Positions 45,905 through 58,429 are shown, numbered from the stretch's first letter. The stretch: DNA of 64,000 bases from Eumeta japonica (GCA_005406025.1 BGZK01000017.1:434001-498000), one strand, 5' to 3'. Numbers and translations: made by a program. Notes: generated by a model not told the origin, from the sequence alone.

Positions 45905-47500
45905 TACAAATATATAAACTTACGGACGGAACACAACGAGGTACTCGCGTCGAATGTATCGTGTAAATATTTACTTATATTTTACACTTATATATATTTT
46001 TTTGTTTATCATTTATATCATTGGGATTTCTTATTAACTTTTCGAGAACCGTTAGCCAGCTCGAGTTTCATTGAATTTTATTGTGATAATTTTCGTTGCA
46101 CTAATTCCCTATACGAAGGTGTTTTACTAAATGCTCCATGTCTGCCATTTTGTCTCCCCGTATAGAGTGTACATGCGCCTATTACAACACAGCTTCCGCT
46201 CGATACTTATGAACATTTCTAATAGTTTGCGGGATCTCGTAGGAAAAGTGCAGAGAGCGCTCCCTTAGATACTCTGATCAGAAAAATTTCTAACATCCGA
46301 TCAACTTCCAGCCGGAGCTGATCATGAGTGGACGTAGCATATGTCAGAATTCTGATCGTCTTCAGTGAACATTAATGCTTATGCGGAAAACGCCTTCCGG
46401 CAGGGAGTCAAAAATTTTCTGATAAAAAAAATCCTTATACGGTGTGACCAGTCTTAAAGTCCAATCTATTCGATTGGGAATGAAAAAGATTATAAACAGT
46501 GCCGATGAGACAATAACATCTGGAAATCATTCCTTCACAAATATAACTGACACTAAACCGTGTCTTATAATCACGTCAATTTTGATTTGACAGCAATAAC
46601 AATTAGACACAGATGGTACACAGACAGAACATATAGGCAGGCAGGCGGGCACACGGACACAGAGGCGTTTAACCCGTACTATGAAGCTCCTGTCATTACT
46701 TTGATACCGGTTTTACTGAAAACGTGATTGCTTAAGTGATACTATTTTGAATGTTTCCCCGAAACGGGTTGCGATAATGTTGTGTTGTGCTTATATACAC
46801 TCGTTAGAGCTTGATGAAAATAAAGTGATAATGGACGTTGAACAGGAAAGGCGTAACAGTTGTATCAAATGCTTACAAGTGAGTTAGTTTAAATAAAATT
46901 TTTAATGGAATATAGGCTATTATTTGGAGTAATTGATATGCCGAATTGATTCTATTTCTATTACTAAATAGTCTTTAACAATGTCAATAAAAAGAAATCA
47001 AGAAATATAACGCAAGTAATCAGGACTCCCTTACAAAGTTCTTGATCGCAACTGGCCTATGTTTATAGTAAAAGTTATGCAAGTATAAGTCTTCCGCAAT
47101 TTTACATTTGCACTTTTATTGTGCTAATTCACAGCGATGGTTTATCTTTCTACAGTTTTATCCGTTATACTCTTGAAAATATTTTTCTGCCAATCTACTG
47201 CATTAAATTTAACGTACATTCATAGCAATATAACCGAGAAAACCAAAGAAACTGTTTTATTCGTGACACCAATATCTTTATAAAAATCGATAGCAGCTGT
47301 TTAAGTACCGGACGCTTCACTGATGTATTTCTGAGTACTTTGGGTCTGTTTGTCGTAGCGCGTGCACAGACGCCGTGCGCTTCGTGGGACATCATGATAA
47401 TAGATAGGTTGACAAATTAAAAGCTCGTTAGGTGGTCAACTAGGCCTCCAAATTCGCTTTGATTGATTAACAACCATTATTTTTATCTACACATGTGTAA
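45905..47500. other. Spacer with repeat remnants
   Basis: 46540-46680 has 'cacagacagaacat' and 'ggcaggcaggcgggcacacg' runs typical of the degenerate ends of lepidopteran repeats. No gene recognised. Confidence 0.5.
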
Positions 47501-47504
47501 TAAA

Positions 47505-47870
47505 ACTGGATGTCCGTTGTCCGTCTGCCTGTTTGTCCAGGTTAATTTCTGTAATGGCTGAATAAATTACAATCAAATTTTGCATATAGATAGACTGTTT
47601 CTTGCGATTCGACATATGATTTGTACAGGGGCATACCCTGCTTGAATCTCTGCGCACTTCCCTTGATTTATTTGTATATAAATCCTCCACCTCCACCTGC
47701 GTAGACATAAAATGTTGATTTTTTTTTGGCTAGGATTTGCATGAAACGCATCCTTTGTGAGCGTCTACGTCCAGAAAAAAGTAACCATGCCAAATTTTAA
47801 GTCAATCGGACCAACAGTTTAAAGATCTCGTGATGAGTCAGTCAGTCAGTAATGTTTCTCTTATATATGT
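47505..47870. repeat. Decayed lepidopteran-type interspersed repeat
   Basis: 'gtccgtctgcctgtttgtcc', 'attttaagtcaatcggacca' and 'gatgagtcagtcagtcagta' are characteristic of repeat ends in lepidopteran genomes. Boundaries uncertain. Confidence 0.45.
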
Positions 47871-47884
47871 ATACATTTATAGCA

Positions 47885-48060
47885 TAGTCGAGTAGGCGAG
47901 CCATCATAGAGAATGGGGTCACCGCGGCCCATGGACACTCTCAACACCATAGGAATCATCAGGCCTCTTAGGAGAGAATAGGATATGTAATAGAGTGGGA
48001 TCTGCTTAATGGAAGAGGCAGATAAGCGAGTAGGCCACTTAACAATACAATATATTCATA
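47885..48060 (+). repeat. Dispersed repeat family G, copy 2
   Basis: 'gtaggcgagccatcatagag', 'aatggggtcaccgcggccca', 'tggacactctcaacaccata' and 'ggaatcatcaggcctctta' match the known lepidopteran repeat type and the copies at 40795 (inverted) and 59860. Confidence 0.75.
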
Positions 48061-48246
48061 TTCGGTAGTTGCTGTAGTTATTTAAATAAAAAAAAAAAAA
48101 CGTTATATATATATTTTTAAAGTTTTAAGAATAGTAATGACGAAAATAGCAAATTGTTACTTAGTATTGTTCTGTATGTCGTAAAATGTAATGGGATGAA
48201 TGCAGCCACTTTCAGTGCACATGCAGATGATTCGTGACTGCATCGA

Positions 48247-48463
48247 CATAAATTTTGGAAAATCCAAAAGTGTACGCCTCATAGCGGTCGTTCAATTTTT
48301 ACAAATGTATATAGTACGATTGCTTTTTCTTGTTATTCGTGCATTTATATAAGTCTATAAGTACATTGTGAGTAAAATGAAAAAAATTTAAGTTCAAAAA
48401 ATAGCTCGATTTTTATAAGGTGAAAGTAGATAACTATCTCAGCGCTCCACTTATGAGGCATGC
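48247..48463 (-). mobile_element. Small MITE-like derivative of family E
   Basis: A 217-base unit keeps only the two ends of family E. The right end is 'gtacgcctcatagcgg' (48272-48287), preceded by 'aaattttggaaaatccaaaa'. The left end, on the minus strand, is 'tgcatgcctcataagtgg' (reverse complement of 48446-48463) followed by 'agcgctgaga'. The relation to 26525-27246 is that of an internally deleted copy. Confidence 0.6.
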
Positions 48464-48499
48464 AAAAATACCACGTAAGCGAATTAGACCGTGATCTTC

Positions 48500-48846
48500 G
48501 AAAGGACTTAGTTTAGGATATTACTAAAGCGTTTGGAAAAAAAATGGACTAGATCAGTTAAGTTTTTTGGGAGTTATCGTGACCTCGCGAGTGTTGACAC
48601 ATACAGACACACGGACGCCCACGGAATAATTTTGTTAAACATCTTTATCATTAATTTAAAAATCAAAATGTCTTTTAAAAATGTCATAAGTGTTGAAACT
48701 AGTGTTTTTCCTTGATATTCATGTGTAAATATTATTATACAAGTGCGATATAAAGTAAATACAGACACTTTTAGTTCAAAAAATCACTTGATTTTTGTAC
48801 GGCGAGAGTAGAGCATTACCTCAACTCTCTGCTTATGAGGCGTTCA
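48500..48846 (-). repeat. Dispersed repeat family E, second copy (left part)
   Basis: The reverse complement begins 'gaacgcctcataagcagaga', then 'gctctactctcgccg', 'gattttttgaactaaaagtg' and 'gcgtccgtgtgtctgtatgt'. It aligns with the first 350-450 bases of 26525-27246. It lies next to the MITE in the same orientation. Confidence 0.7.
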
Positions 48847-48859
48847 ATGGGATTGGGCT

Positions 48860-50570
48860 CTAAGGGTTTGTCGAAAATTCATCAAGGAAAGGCCGGCCAA
48901 AGACTAGATTTAAATTGTAAACGAACATTCGAAGTGTCCGACAAAAAAATAAATTTCTAGAACGAAAAAAAGGGAAAAAACTGTAAATGGTACAATGATA
49001 TGTAGAAGAGTTACTTGAACACGAATGCGAAAGTAATTATAATTTCTTTAATACGACTTTCAAAAAAGGCTGTACGCAAATGTACGTTATTTAAAAAAAA
49101 TAAAATACAGAATTTCGTCTCCGACAACCCTGGAGTTAATACTGAAAAAAAAGAAGAATAACGATAGCTACACCCGCACGCGCGCGGGCGCAAAGTATAA
49201 GGAAACGCCGGCTCGTGAGGGATGGCTGGATATCGGTAAAAGTCAGCTTTTTCGCTGTTGAAAAATTCGTAAGTTACATAACTCCGGATACGTCTAGTGG
49301 CGGGGCGCGGGGAAAAAGGAAAAAACACGAATTAGGGATGAGTACGTGAGATTTTTTATTTTATATGTTACATTTTAATATTCCATACGACGGTAAATAT
49401 GTATATAATTTTGATATTGCCATTGGCACGTTAAATGGAGCTCATTTTTTCATTCGTATAGCCATTGAAGTGAAAATTTCTGGGTAGACGTTAATAAAAT
49501 AATATATTGTTTTTGGATATTTATGATTTACAACTGTAAAGAGACCTTAGTTCAATATTTTCTATTAAACCTCATACTAGTGTAACAATAATTATGACTC
49601 TTTTAAATTATTTCTTTTACGTATGATGATACATCGCAATAAATTAAACTATAGAATTTATTACACCGATATATATAAATTATATTAAACTTTATATAGT
49701 AGTAAGTAATAAATTACTTAAATATTATTTTTTATTACATACATAACAAATTATATCCAAAAAATATTTCTCGAATCTTGGAAATTACTCTATACATTTT
49801 CCCCGTTGTGCTTTTGAATTACGAGAAACACTTTCTCAAGCAAATACAAAATTAACAGCTCAAAGTTTTAAATTTCACTCCGTGGCAGTTGCTGGGCGGT
49901 GATGAGCCAACGAATGAATCGGTCTCGTATAACTTTACCTTACGTATATCATTTAAACTATTCACTTATTTGTATATTACACAGCTTATGTTCAAGTTCA
50001 TTGTCTACAATTTGTGGGAAGAAATCGAACTAGCTTTCCGTGAGCGGATCGCTTTACATCTCTCAAGTTAGAGTCGCCATGTTTTATCACGAAAAATTAT
50101 GATATCACGTTTTAGTTCAAATTACATTTATACCATTTAAACACTGAGAAACAACTTAATATTGCTTATATTTTATGAATATAAGAAATTAAATGCTTAT
50201 TCGTGACTGTTTCTGTATTAAAAATATTGCTTTTGGTAATAATAGAAATTGCACTTAATTACTATTGGGAAAATCGATTTATGGTGCAGCGTCTTTTCAG
50301 TAAAATGATTGTCTACTTCACGCCTGTTGAAGTCACAGACGTCGTTCCAACTAGCACTCTGCTGAAAATATTTTAAGTTTCTAAATAAGCCGCAGACGGT
50401 ACAATTTATTGCAATAATTAAAATTGCAACAATCGAATGTAGTGTCCGGGGGCTAACCGCATTACAATTGATCGTTGAAGTCATTTGAACTTTCGTACTA
50501 TAACTAGTGCCTACTGTTTCTATCGCACCAATAAATTGTACAGCGAATGGGCTCGTTTGCGTTAATTGCA
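48860..50570. other. AT-rich spacer
   Basis: 49160-49320 is GC-richer with 'cacccgcacgcgcgcgggcg'. The 117-codon minus frame ending at 50571 has no recognisable domain, a biased composition and no splice context, so it is not called. Confidence 0.5.
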
Positions 50571-50574
50571 ACGA

Positions 50575-52935
50575 TGTTCTCGGTTGTTTGTCTTCGATAA
50601 AGACGTGTGTTTTGTTGTATTGAAATAGGTACTTAACTTTATTCTATACTTTAAGTAGTAAATATGAAAGACATTGAAAATATTATAGATGTAATTAACA
50701 TATATAAAAAACATTCACAGTCTAAAAATTCGTAACATTTATGATCGCCATTAGTCAAACATTTGTGATCTAAAAATTCGTCATCCTCAAAGTAATTCGT
50801 AATTTCGCTTATGGAGACCCACGGCCGAATACTGAAACACCACTCAAATTTTTGGGAGCTGCTTAATTAATTGAGACGCTGTTAAACTATAATTTTGAAT
50901 TTTCAAACGTTAAATTTAAAAAGTCTACAAATTTAAGGGCGATTCAAATTAAATGCCACTTAGAATAAAAAAAAAAAACTGTATACTATAACGTGATTCA
51001 ATGTGTCACAGCTGACTTTTTTGAAATTCAATTTAGGCTGATATAAAAGTAAGTATATTTATAATGATCATGAAGAATATAAATATTTTGGCAATTAATT
51101 ATTCTCACAATGCTTTAAATTTTATGAAATTATCTGAATGACCATATTTATTATTAACATTGTTGATTTCGAACCAATTTTTGTTCATAGAATATTATGT
51201 CCAACGAAATTTTAACAATAACTAGAAAGAAAATGTAAATGAGACTGAACTCTCTTCGTGAATTTTACTTAAAATCATTTAAGTGGCTCTCACCTGATCA
51301 CGAGCTCGAATGTTTAAGCGTTCTTCTGAAATCCCATTTAAAGTTGGAGTATCGTCAAAATTAAGATGGTCTCCCCTGATAGTTGACGTGTGCGACGTTT
51401 CGGCATTCGGCCGTTAGTTTCAAAGACTGAAGAGCGCTATCCGAGCGCGATAAGAAACACGTTGCTTCTATGACCGGAATGAAGGCACGAATTTGTGGCG
51501 GGTACCCGCACACAGACCGATGAAAACCGTCATAGCTACTACAACACGTACCGTCTGTGGCTAGATCAATGTGTCGCGTCGATTGTCGTCGACTGACGAC
51601 CTCCACACAATACGAGCTTGCGGGGTCAATGTGCCATCAGAATGATTAATATACAGCTTTTTAATTTCGTTACGGAAGACGAAAAAATGTTTTATATTGT
51701 GTGTTATTGGATTTATCGATCTTCTAGTAGAAAATTTTGTATCGAAGGGTGTTCAATTTAAATGTTGTACAAATTTAGATTATATCATAAAATTAATTAT
51801 ATTATTTTGCAAATATTTACATAAATTGTCTGCTATTACATATTATATAAATATTTACATAAAAGTATGCTATATATTTATTTTATGTCATATGCACAAA
51901 ATGTATAAAATACAATAAATTTTCGATCCAACACAGGACAACCCATATAGCTTCTTATTTAATATTAAATTATCAATTTACTTTCTTCACATTATTTTTA
52001 TAATCTAATATTTTATTTTCTCTTAAAACGTTTCCATATCTTTCTCAAAAAAGAATCCAAATGCAAAATGTGTTAAATCTTTTCATACAGTCATTTTCAT
52101 GAAAAATTCCATGTGATAAGGACTTAACTACCTCTCGTCTCGGATAAAACGAGATTTGCTGCCGCTCAAGCCGAAAATTATGCTTAGCATTTTTTTTTCT
52201 ACCGAATTTTATCAGACTACAATGACAATACTTTTGTAAGAGATTGTTTTAAAATTACACTTTTTTTGTTTTAACCAATAATTGATATTAAGTTTACAGC
52301 GCTACATTTTTTAGAAAGATTAATTCGTTATTATTCGATGCCTACAAAGTGTTATCTTTAAATAAGTTAACTCGATTTTTATTTTAAATTTTCTAAATCA
52401 GCTATAAAGCAAAAACATGCCTTTAAGGTAACAATCACACATGATACAGCAGCTATTTAATGTTAAAAACATCACGTAAAACAAGCTCTTGATAATCCGT
52501 TTACAATGATGTGAGTTGAGCTATGTGTTATATGTTAATCGAGAATTTTGTATGCAAATTATATCGGTGTCGCTAATTTATGTTGGCAATCGCTTTAACT
52601 GTTGAATTCCTAGGGGCGCTTTACACGACACGACTTGACCGTTAAGTGTAAAGGGCCCTGCCGATGTTTTGCAACTACTGTATCGCTTTCCTTGGAAAAT
52701 GATTTGAATCACTATTTTTCTGACTAACACACAACAATATACTAAGCTTGCATATAATGGTATTGTGTGTTTTTTTATTGAATTTGGATTTTCAAAAAAT
52801 GTTTAGAAATATCTGAATTAAACTTAAAAATAGGCGACAAAAGGACTAACTTTCCTAATAAATATTCTTTCCTCTTTTCAGTTTTTAACAATTTCAACTA
52901 AAAAAGAACTGAAAATCCAATTTCATATATGTGCA
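50575..52935. other. AT-rich spacer
   Basis: 51360-51610 is GC-richer and keeps an 81-codon minus frame open without a known domain. A degenerate ~40-base direct duplication ('aaatatttacataaa') lies at about 51808-51870. No gene. Confidence 0.5.
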
Positions 52936-52949
52936 TATATTTTAATGTT

Positions 52950-53200
52950 TTGGTGTGTATGACCCGACCGACAAGGTGTTGCACGTCTGTCTATCCTATC
53001 TCTCTGCCTTGGCACGTAATGCACAGTGTGGCAATGTTGGAAATGTATCTGGCAAGTGGAAAAAAGGTTGTGTATGCAACTGTCGTGTAAAACAAAAGTC
53101 CTGTCATTCGTTCTTTAGCTATTTTTTTTCTAATTGCCAGAGCTGTTTGTGTATATTCTTCGCGTGTCTCGATTAATGCCTGATTTACAATATCCACTAT
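52950..53200. other. Unclassified block with frames open on both strands
   Basis: The minus-strand frame 52991-53197 (68 codons, starts MDIVNQALIETREEYTQTA) has a charged helical start, then 'AIRKKIAKERMTGLLFYTT' and ends in a Cys-containing tail. It reads more protein-like than other frames in the window. No splice sites or homology are recognised. It could be a transposon fragment or an exon. Confidence 0.25.
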
Positions 53201-53204
53201 TTTA

Positions 53205-53915
53205 TGTGTTTTTTTTTTACGAAATAGGCTATCAAAATTCTTCAGTATTTGATAAGCGTGTTATTACATATTAAGAATTTCTTATGTGACATTCTATATA
53301 TGGGCATGTATTTAAATATTAATCGATGTTTTATTAATATTTATGTGTGTTCGAATCTTAAGGGTAAATAAGTGTTTACATTTGTTGAAAAATAAGTAGA
53401 GACTCATAAACCATTTCCTCCATATATTTTTGATTTAGTCGCAATTTATGAAAATCGAGACAGAAGATAAACTGTCGGTTTTATTTATGGGAATTTCAGT
53501 ATCGGATCATTGGGAACCTCCTATTCTCAAGTTTGGCCATTTTAAATTATATTAGTACTTTTTATCCTCCAAAAACTATGGAAATATTTGAACGACAAAC
53601 TAATCTGTATTTTCTTAGATGATCATTTGGTCATTGTATTGTTCATATGACATCACAAAGGTGAATCTTGGTAAAGGAAGTCCGCTAGGAAGATAATTAA
53701 ATAGAAAAATAATTTGGTTTGGTTTGTGTACATAATTTTTATTTTTTTTATGATCTTTACGTGTGTCTAAAATTGCAAACAATTTCCAACTATTCGGTTT
53801 TAGACACCTCTGAAACAAAGATGCATACCTGTGACTGAGGATTTTTATAAATTCTGTATTTGCTAGTGTACATTTAAAGCAGTCAATGATAGAAATTAGT
53901 AAATGTAAATCAGGC
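53205..53915. other. AT-rich spacer
   Basis: A minus frame of 146 codons (53615-54055) runs from the GC island into AT-rich DNA. Its composition changes abruptly and it lacks domains, so it is not called. Confidence 0.5.
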
Positions 53916-53919
53916 ATTG

Positions 53920-54038
53920 CGTGTAAAAGCTGCGCCGGCGCCGATGCGGGCGCGGGCAGTGGTAGGCGTGGGTGCGTGCACGCTGTAGTTGGTCGGCGCA
54001 TGCGCGCGAGTGTACCGCAATGCGTGTTTCTTTTGCAG
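53920..54038 (+). promoter_or_regulatory. GC-rich stretch and 3' splice site before microexon
   Basis: CpG-rich 'tgcgccggcgccgatgcggg' and neighbours lead into a good acceptor 'tgcgtgtttcttttgcag' ending at 54038. It could be a splicing-regulatory or promoter-like island. Confidence 0.35.
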
Positions 54039-54080
54039 GCCCGGAGCGCGAGCACAAGTAGCTTTAGGAGCGTCAGCCAG
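54039..54080 (+). CDS. Candidate phase-0 microexon (14 codons, Ser/Arg-rich)
   Basis: A polypyrimidine acceptor (tttcttttgcag|gc) and a good donor (cag|gtaaat, GT at 54081) enclose exactly 42 bases. In phase 0 they encode ARSASTSSFRSVSQ. The phase matches the donors at 22952 and 15711, so splicing to either start exon keeps the frame. A Ser/Thr-rich RS-type peptide like this is typical of alternatively spliced linkers and phospho-sites. Chance splice-site pairs occur in 64 kb, so this rests on signal quality, frame and composition. Confidence 0.45.
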
Positions 54081-54253
54081 GTAAATCAGGGCGCTTGCAA
54101 CGCCGGCTTCCATCTCGAATTACCTATACACCGTAGACATACAGATATTTAAACAATGTCCAATAATGGCGGTTTAGGAGTTAAGAGTACTATAGTTACT
54201 TCTTTTTTCATTTGATTGGGGATGAAAGTACAGTAATTACTTAATTTTACATC

Positions 54254-54262
54254 TATATATAA

Positions 54263-54297
<35 letters not shown>
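54254..54297. repeat. (AT)n(GT)n microsatellite
   Basis: AT-rich dinucleotides run into about 12 GT units. Confidence 0.92.
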
Positions 54298-54299
54298 AG

Positions 54300-55940
54300 T
54301 AAAAATAGTGCATTTTTTCGGTTTGCTTGCCTTAAAAGGAAAAAAATGCAATTCCTCTAAATTATTCATGCTTGTCTGTCAAAATCGATTTTTCTCAAAA
54401 AAAAAATCGTACAGAAGTATAAAATTTAGCTCATTAATATAGTATATTGATGGGTATTTATTTTTAGGAGCTAAAGGTTTGAAATTTATTTACATAATTT
54501 TAGGAGGTGAGCAAACAAGTTCTGATTTTAATAATAGTCCATATTGCAAACAGCATAAAATGAACTGATTTGCTTCAATTTTTTTTTTACTAAATAAGAG
54601 GTAAGTTTAATTTCCTTGTTCCTATAAATATTTGTTTATTAATTATTTAAATATTAAATATTCTATGGAAACGAAAAAGACTCGTAGTTCGATTTATCGA
54701 ATAAGAAATTTATATAAAATATTTTACTACTTAGTTATAGAAAATAAGCAGTGAAATCTATGTAATCCCTGCGCATGAGTATCTCTTACTTGTCGCTTGT
54801 CTGTCTGTAGCGTACATCTACAATTGTAAAAAAATATGTCTCATAAGCTTAAATATTACAAGGACTGTTAATGATAAAAATCTTAATGTTCAAGATAAAT
54901 ATGTTTTGGTGATTGCTAAAAGTTTGGTCTAAAATTTTGTGGGTTTTCTATGGGTCACCCATAAGTAGGTTGTAGTACAAAATTTAATAATTTTAATTGC
55001 TCCGTCCATTCTGTCAGGCTTCACAGATATCCTAGATCTAGATTTGTTGTTTCAATTTTACAGTGTCTCTTTAACCACGGATCATTATGGATAACATCAA
55101 ATTATTACCACATAAAATTTCTAAAGAAATGGAATCAAAACTTTTCATCACAAGAAATTGAGAATCCAAAGCAATGTCAACTATTCTATTGTTATGGGCG
55201 TAAACCCAAAAAAGTAGGGAATTGAATAAATTTTCACGCAAACAATATTTGACAAGCTTGGCCGAATCATCACTTGTTTGACCAGTTCTACATTATCCTA
55301 ATATAAATGTTTCTGTTTAAATAATTCCAAAATAATTCTCAGTGTTAGTAGCATTCTAAATGTATACCGACCTAATATTTAAATAAATCAGAGGGAATCT
55401 TAAACAATTCTTATGCAAAAGCAATTTCAAATGTTTTCAAGGTAATATTTTCTAGGATTACTTGTTAAACAATAGTACCCTAAATTTTCTTTAAGTATGA
55501 GTCTTGATCATCGTTAAATCGCGATACCTTGAAACGATTTTCAAACTAAAGTTAAATGAATTTCAAGTGATTTTGGCTCGGTGCTTAGTTGCGTCACTTA
55601 ATAATATTTTTTTTAATAAAATAAATTCTAAGAGATCTGTACAAACTTAACTATGTGCTAAGAAAATACTTCATCCCTCAAGTTGTGACGATTCTTATTT
55701 GTTTTCGACAACGATACTATCGATATCGGTCCTGGGAACTCCGAAAGATTATTTATTGTTTACAAAAAAAAAAAAATTATAATACCTGAATATATGGCAA
55801 TTTTGAATTTTCACAACGAGATGTTAAAAAAATATCCTCCCATACATGGGTGTACATTATGGTCCATAGTGCAACTGCAAATTTTAGTTTGGAATCGCAA
55901 AAATAAATGTAAATTGACGATTTCCATACTTTTTCCTCAC
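54300..55940. other. AT-rich spacer
   Basis: No gene recognised. Confidence 0.5.
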
Positions 55941-55944
55941 ATAT

Positions 55945-56275
55945 GGTGGAAGCCTTTGCATCTTGGCAAGTTTTATGATTCTAGGTCAACAGGAAGTACC
56001 CCATAAGTATTGATTTATTTGCAAGTTTTATGATACACGACCTAAAGCGACCTAATTTTTTATGCCGTTGACTTAGAGTTAATTTTTAATTTTCGTTATA
56101 ATTTTTACCTTTCGAAGGTACCTTAGACAAATATTTGATATAAATTCCAACTTGATACCTCCATACATTCCTGAGAAAAGTTATCTTGATGGACAGACGC
56201 ACGGACTATGAAACGGATTTTATCGTGGTTCATTTCGAGGCAAGAAACCCTAAAACACGTGTGAATTTCCCTAGC
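55945..56275 (+). repeat. Dispersed repeat family C, copy 2
   Basis: 'gcaagttttatgattctagg' and 'tcaacaggaagtacccc' match copy 1 at 13625. It continues to 'gatggacagacgcacggact', 'atgaaacggattttatcgtg' and 'gaaaccctaaaa', the usual 3' part of this lepidopteran repeat. The 73-codon frame at 56186 is within or next to it and is not a gene. Confidence 0.6.
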
Positions 56276-56279
56276 AAAA

Positions 56280-57045
56280 AAAAAAAAAATATTACATCAG
56301 TTTTCTGTACTTATTCCCGTCTTCGAAATAACTTTAATACGGAAACCGCCATTATTGGGGTCAGTGACGCTTGTGAATGTTTTTCTCCATTTCTAGATAA
56401 TTTTTAGTTGCCGACACCATCGGGGTAAGTACCATTCGACATTACATATATTACATAGCTATTCCATATCACTACATATACACATGCTTATATAATTTCA
56501 ATACATTTAGAAAGAAAAACCTTATTTTCTGTTCTATTTATTTTTATTATCATTCTAGATTTAATAGCGATTATACGCAATTTATGGAAAGATGAATGCA
56601 ATATTCAATACATAGGATTAGATTAATTAACTGTTAGCATCCACGAAATACAATCGATTCGCATTAGATATCATTGTGCAGGTAAGTTTTTCACTTTTCC
56701 CTTAATTCGTGTCATACGAAAGATCAAGCAACACGACTCACGAAACAACCAAGTATCACTGTGTTAACTGTAATAGACACTTTCAGGGATTTCACAATTT
56801 AAAAATATCAGCACAGTGGTACACCTTTACATTGATTTTAAAATATTGCTTCACTTCTTCGCATCGAAATCTGTTCAATAATAGTAACTTCGAAAGGGAA
56901 CAAACGGGCGAATTTGCTTGAAGTTATAATTTTATGGTACCTACAAACAGAACTACTATAAAGTTGTCTCAGCTTGAAATTTAATGTGTCTCAAACCTTT
57001 TCATGTGAATTTATGATATTACAAGTTAATCTAATTTATTCAGTG
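56280..57045. other. AT-rich spacer
   Basis: A perfect donor-like CAG|GTAAGT at 56679-56687 is preceded by only 16 open codons without ATG. Another 'ggggtaagta' lies at about 56422. Neither has enough support for an exon. Confidence 0.45.
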
Positions 57046-57047
57046 CT

Positions 57048-57200
57048 GTCGTACTAATATTATAAATGCGAAATTTGTAATGATGGATGGATGTTTATTG
57101 TTCTTCCAAGCAAAAACTACTTAACGGATTTTATGAAATTATAGAGTAGGTGATATACTAAAATAATCAAATATTGTTAAAATATTCAAATGTACTTATT
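57048..57200. repeat. Lepidopteran repeat end (tactaatattataaatgcga)
   Basis: The sequence 'gtactaatattataaatgcg' followed by 'gatggatggatgt' and 'aaaaactacttaacggattt' is the familiar terminal part of abundant lepidopteran interspersed repeats. Copy boundaries unclear. Confidence 0.55.
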
Positions 57201-57204
57201 AATG

Positions 57205-57895
57205 TGATTAAAAATTAATTAATAAAATTAATTAACATAGGCTATAATTTGTAATACAATATATTGCTTATGCCTTCGCTCTCATGAACATAAAAGGATT
57301 TTTCAAGCACAGCTTTTATCGTGGGCTTTGAGCGTGGCGACCGAATCAAGAAATTCCGTAATGAAAATAAAACCTAATACCCCCACTCCGCCTACCATGT
57401 AGCTCGGCCGAGCGTTCGTATATGGTACGACTGTACTAAGCTCGCACGGATCGAGACGACCTGCTCCGAAATCAGACGAATACGTCAGCAGCTGTTTGTG
57501 AGAAAATATATAGGTTTATAAGTATCTATCATATCTTTATAATGCTACACTCACCGCATGTGCCCCGTAAGTACACATGTAGGTATATATGTATACATAG
57601 GTGTATCTATGTAAAACAGTGAATAGCAGTTGCTGGTGAATAGTTATACGCATAAAATTTGTGTATAAAGTGTGTATAAAGTTAAATATGAATAAACAAA
57701 GTGCATTTATTAATGAAGAAAGTGATGAAAAACATGAATTAATATCCAAGAAAAAAAAATACTGCATAAATAAATAAATAAATATAATTGCATAAGTTGA
57801 TAAAAAATGCTATGCAATAGCTTTACCGCGGCAGTTCCCGAGTGACACACGTTTTTTTAATATTTTTATGTCGATTAGTTATTGGTAACAGCAAT
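57205..57895. promoter_or_regulatory. Spacer with a promoter-like GC patch at 57375-57500
   Basis: 'tcggccgagcgttcg', 'gctcgcacggatcgagacga' and 'tacgtcagcagctgtttgtg' form a GC-richer block with a CRE-like 'acgtca' and a CAGCTG E-box. The rest is AT-rich and empty. Confidence 0.3.
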
Positions 57896-57899
57896 GTTC

Positions 57900-58085
57900 G
57901 AAAGAAGACCAGGATCAACACCGATCCGGGAGTGGATTGGATTAGATAAATTGGATCAAAATGAGATCCGAAGGCGGAACTAAAATCGGAATTATGATTG
58001 ACAGCACGATCGATCGATATAAAAGACGAATGTACCTAACTCCACGAGAAAGGAGTCGCAGGTGAAAGCTAGTTAAATGTATAAG
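57900..58085 (+). repeat. Dispersed repeat family A, copy 5
   Basis: 'accaggatcaacaccgatcc', 'gagatccgaaggcggaac' and 'taaaatcggaattatgattg' units, then 'aaaagacgaatg' and the family-end variant 'cgcaggtgaaagctagtta' (about 58058-58076). Confidence 0.6.
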
Positions 58086-58199
58086 GAGAGTAATTTTCAT
58101 CTATAATATAATTATTAATTATGATTAATTTTGATATCACACAATTTGATATCTATTCCCGATATCTAATAGACACCGTAAATTTAAAATTCCACATCG

Positions 58200-58425
58200 C
58201 TATCTATTCCGAAATCTCGGAAGCTGCGGGGTTGTACTGACGAGGGGAGGGTTCGTCGAACCTCCTCCGGACTTATGGAAATGAAGTTCGAAGAAGTTCC
58301 CTGACCCAGTTAGCGTGAGGGCGGGAGGTCCGAGCGCCGTCTGCGCCCCTCCTCGAGAGCTACCGCGGTCCTCGTTCACTCCGAGTGCTGCAGAATCTCA
58401 CAATGCGGTTACGTGCTTTGAAAGG
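58200..58425. promoter_or_regulatory. CpG-rich island
   Basis: A GC-rich block with 'ggggagggttcgtcgaacct', 'gcgtgagggcgggaggtccg' and 'cgcccctcctcgagagctac'. An inverted pair 'aggttcgacga' / 'tcgtcgaacct' sits at about 58252-58262. Candidate promoter or enhancer. Confidence 0.35.
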
Positions 58426-58429
58426 GTGA

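Noticed and set aside
50218..50571. 117-codon minus-strand open frame
   Set aside because: No domain, signal or splice context; amino-acid composition follows local AT-rich DNA.
53615..54055. 146-codon minus-strand open frame, the second longest in the window
   Set aside because: It starts in the GC island and runs into AT-rich DNA with an abrupt change of composition. The plus strand of the same stretch offers a better exon model.
56640..56690. Perfect splice donor CAG|GTAAGT with 16 open codons before it
   Set aside because: No ATG and an in-frame stop just upstream; no acceptor of quality. Could be a non-coding exon, but unsupported.
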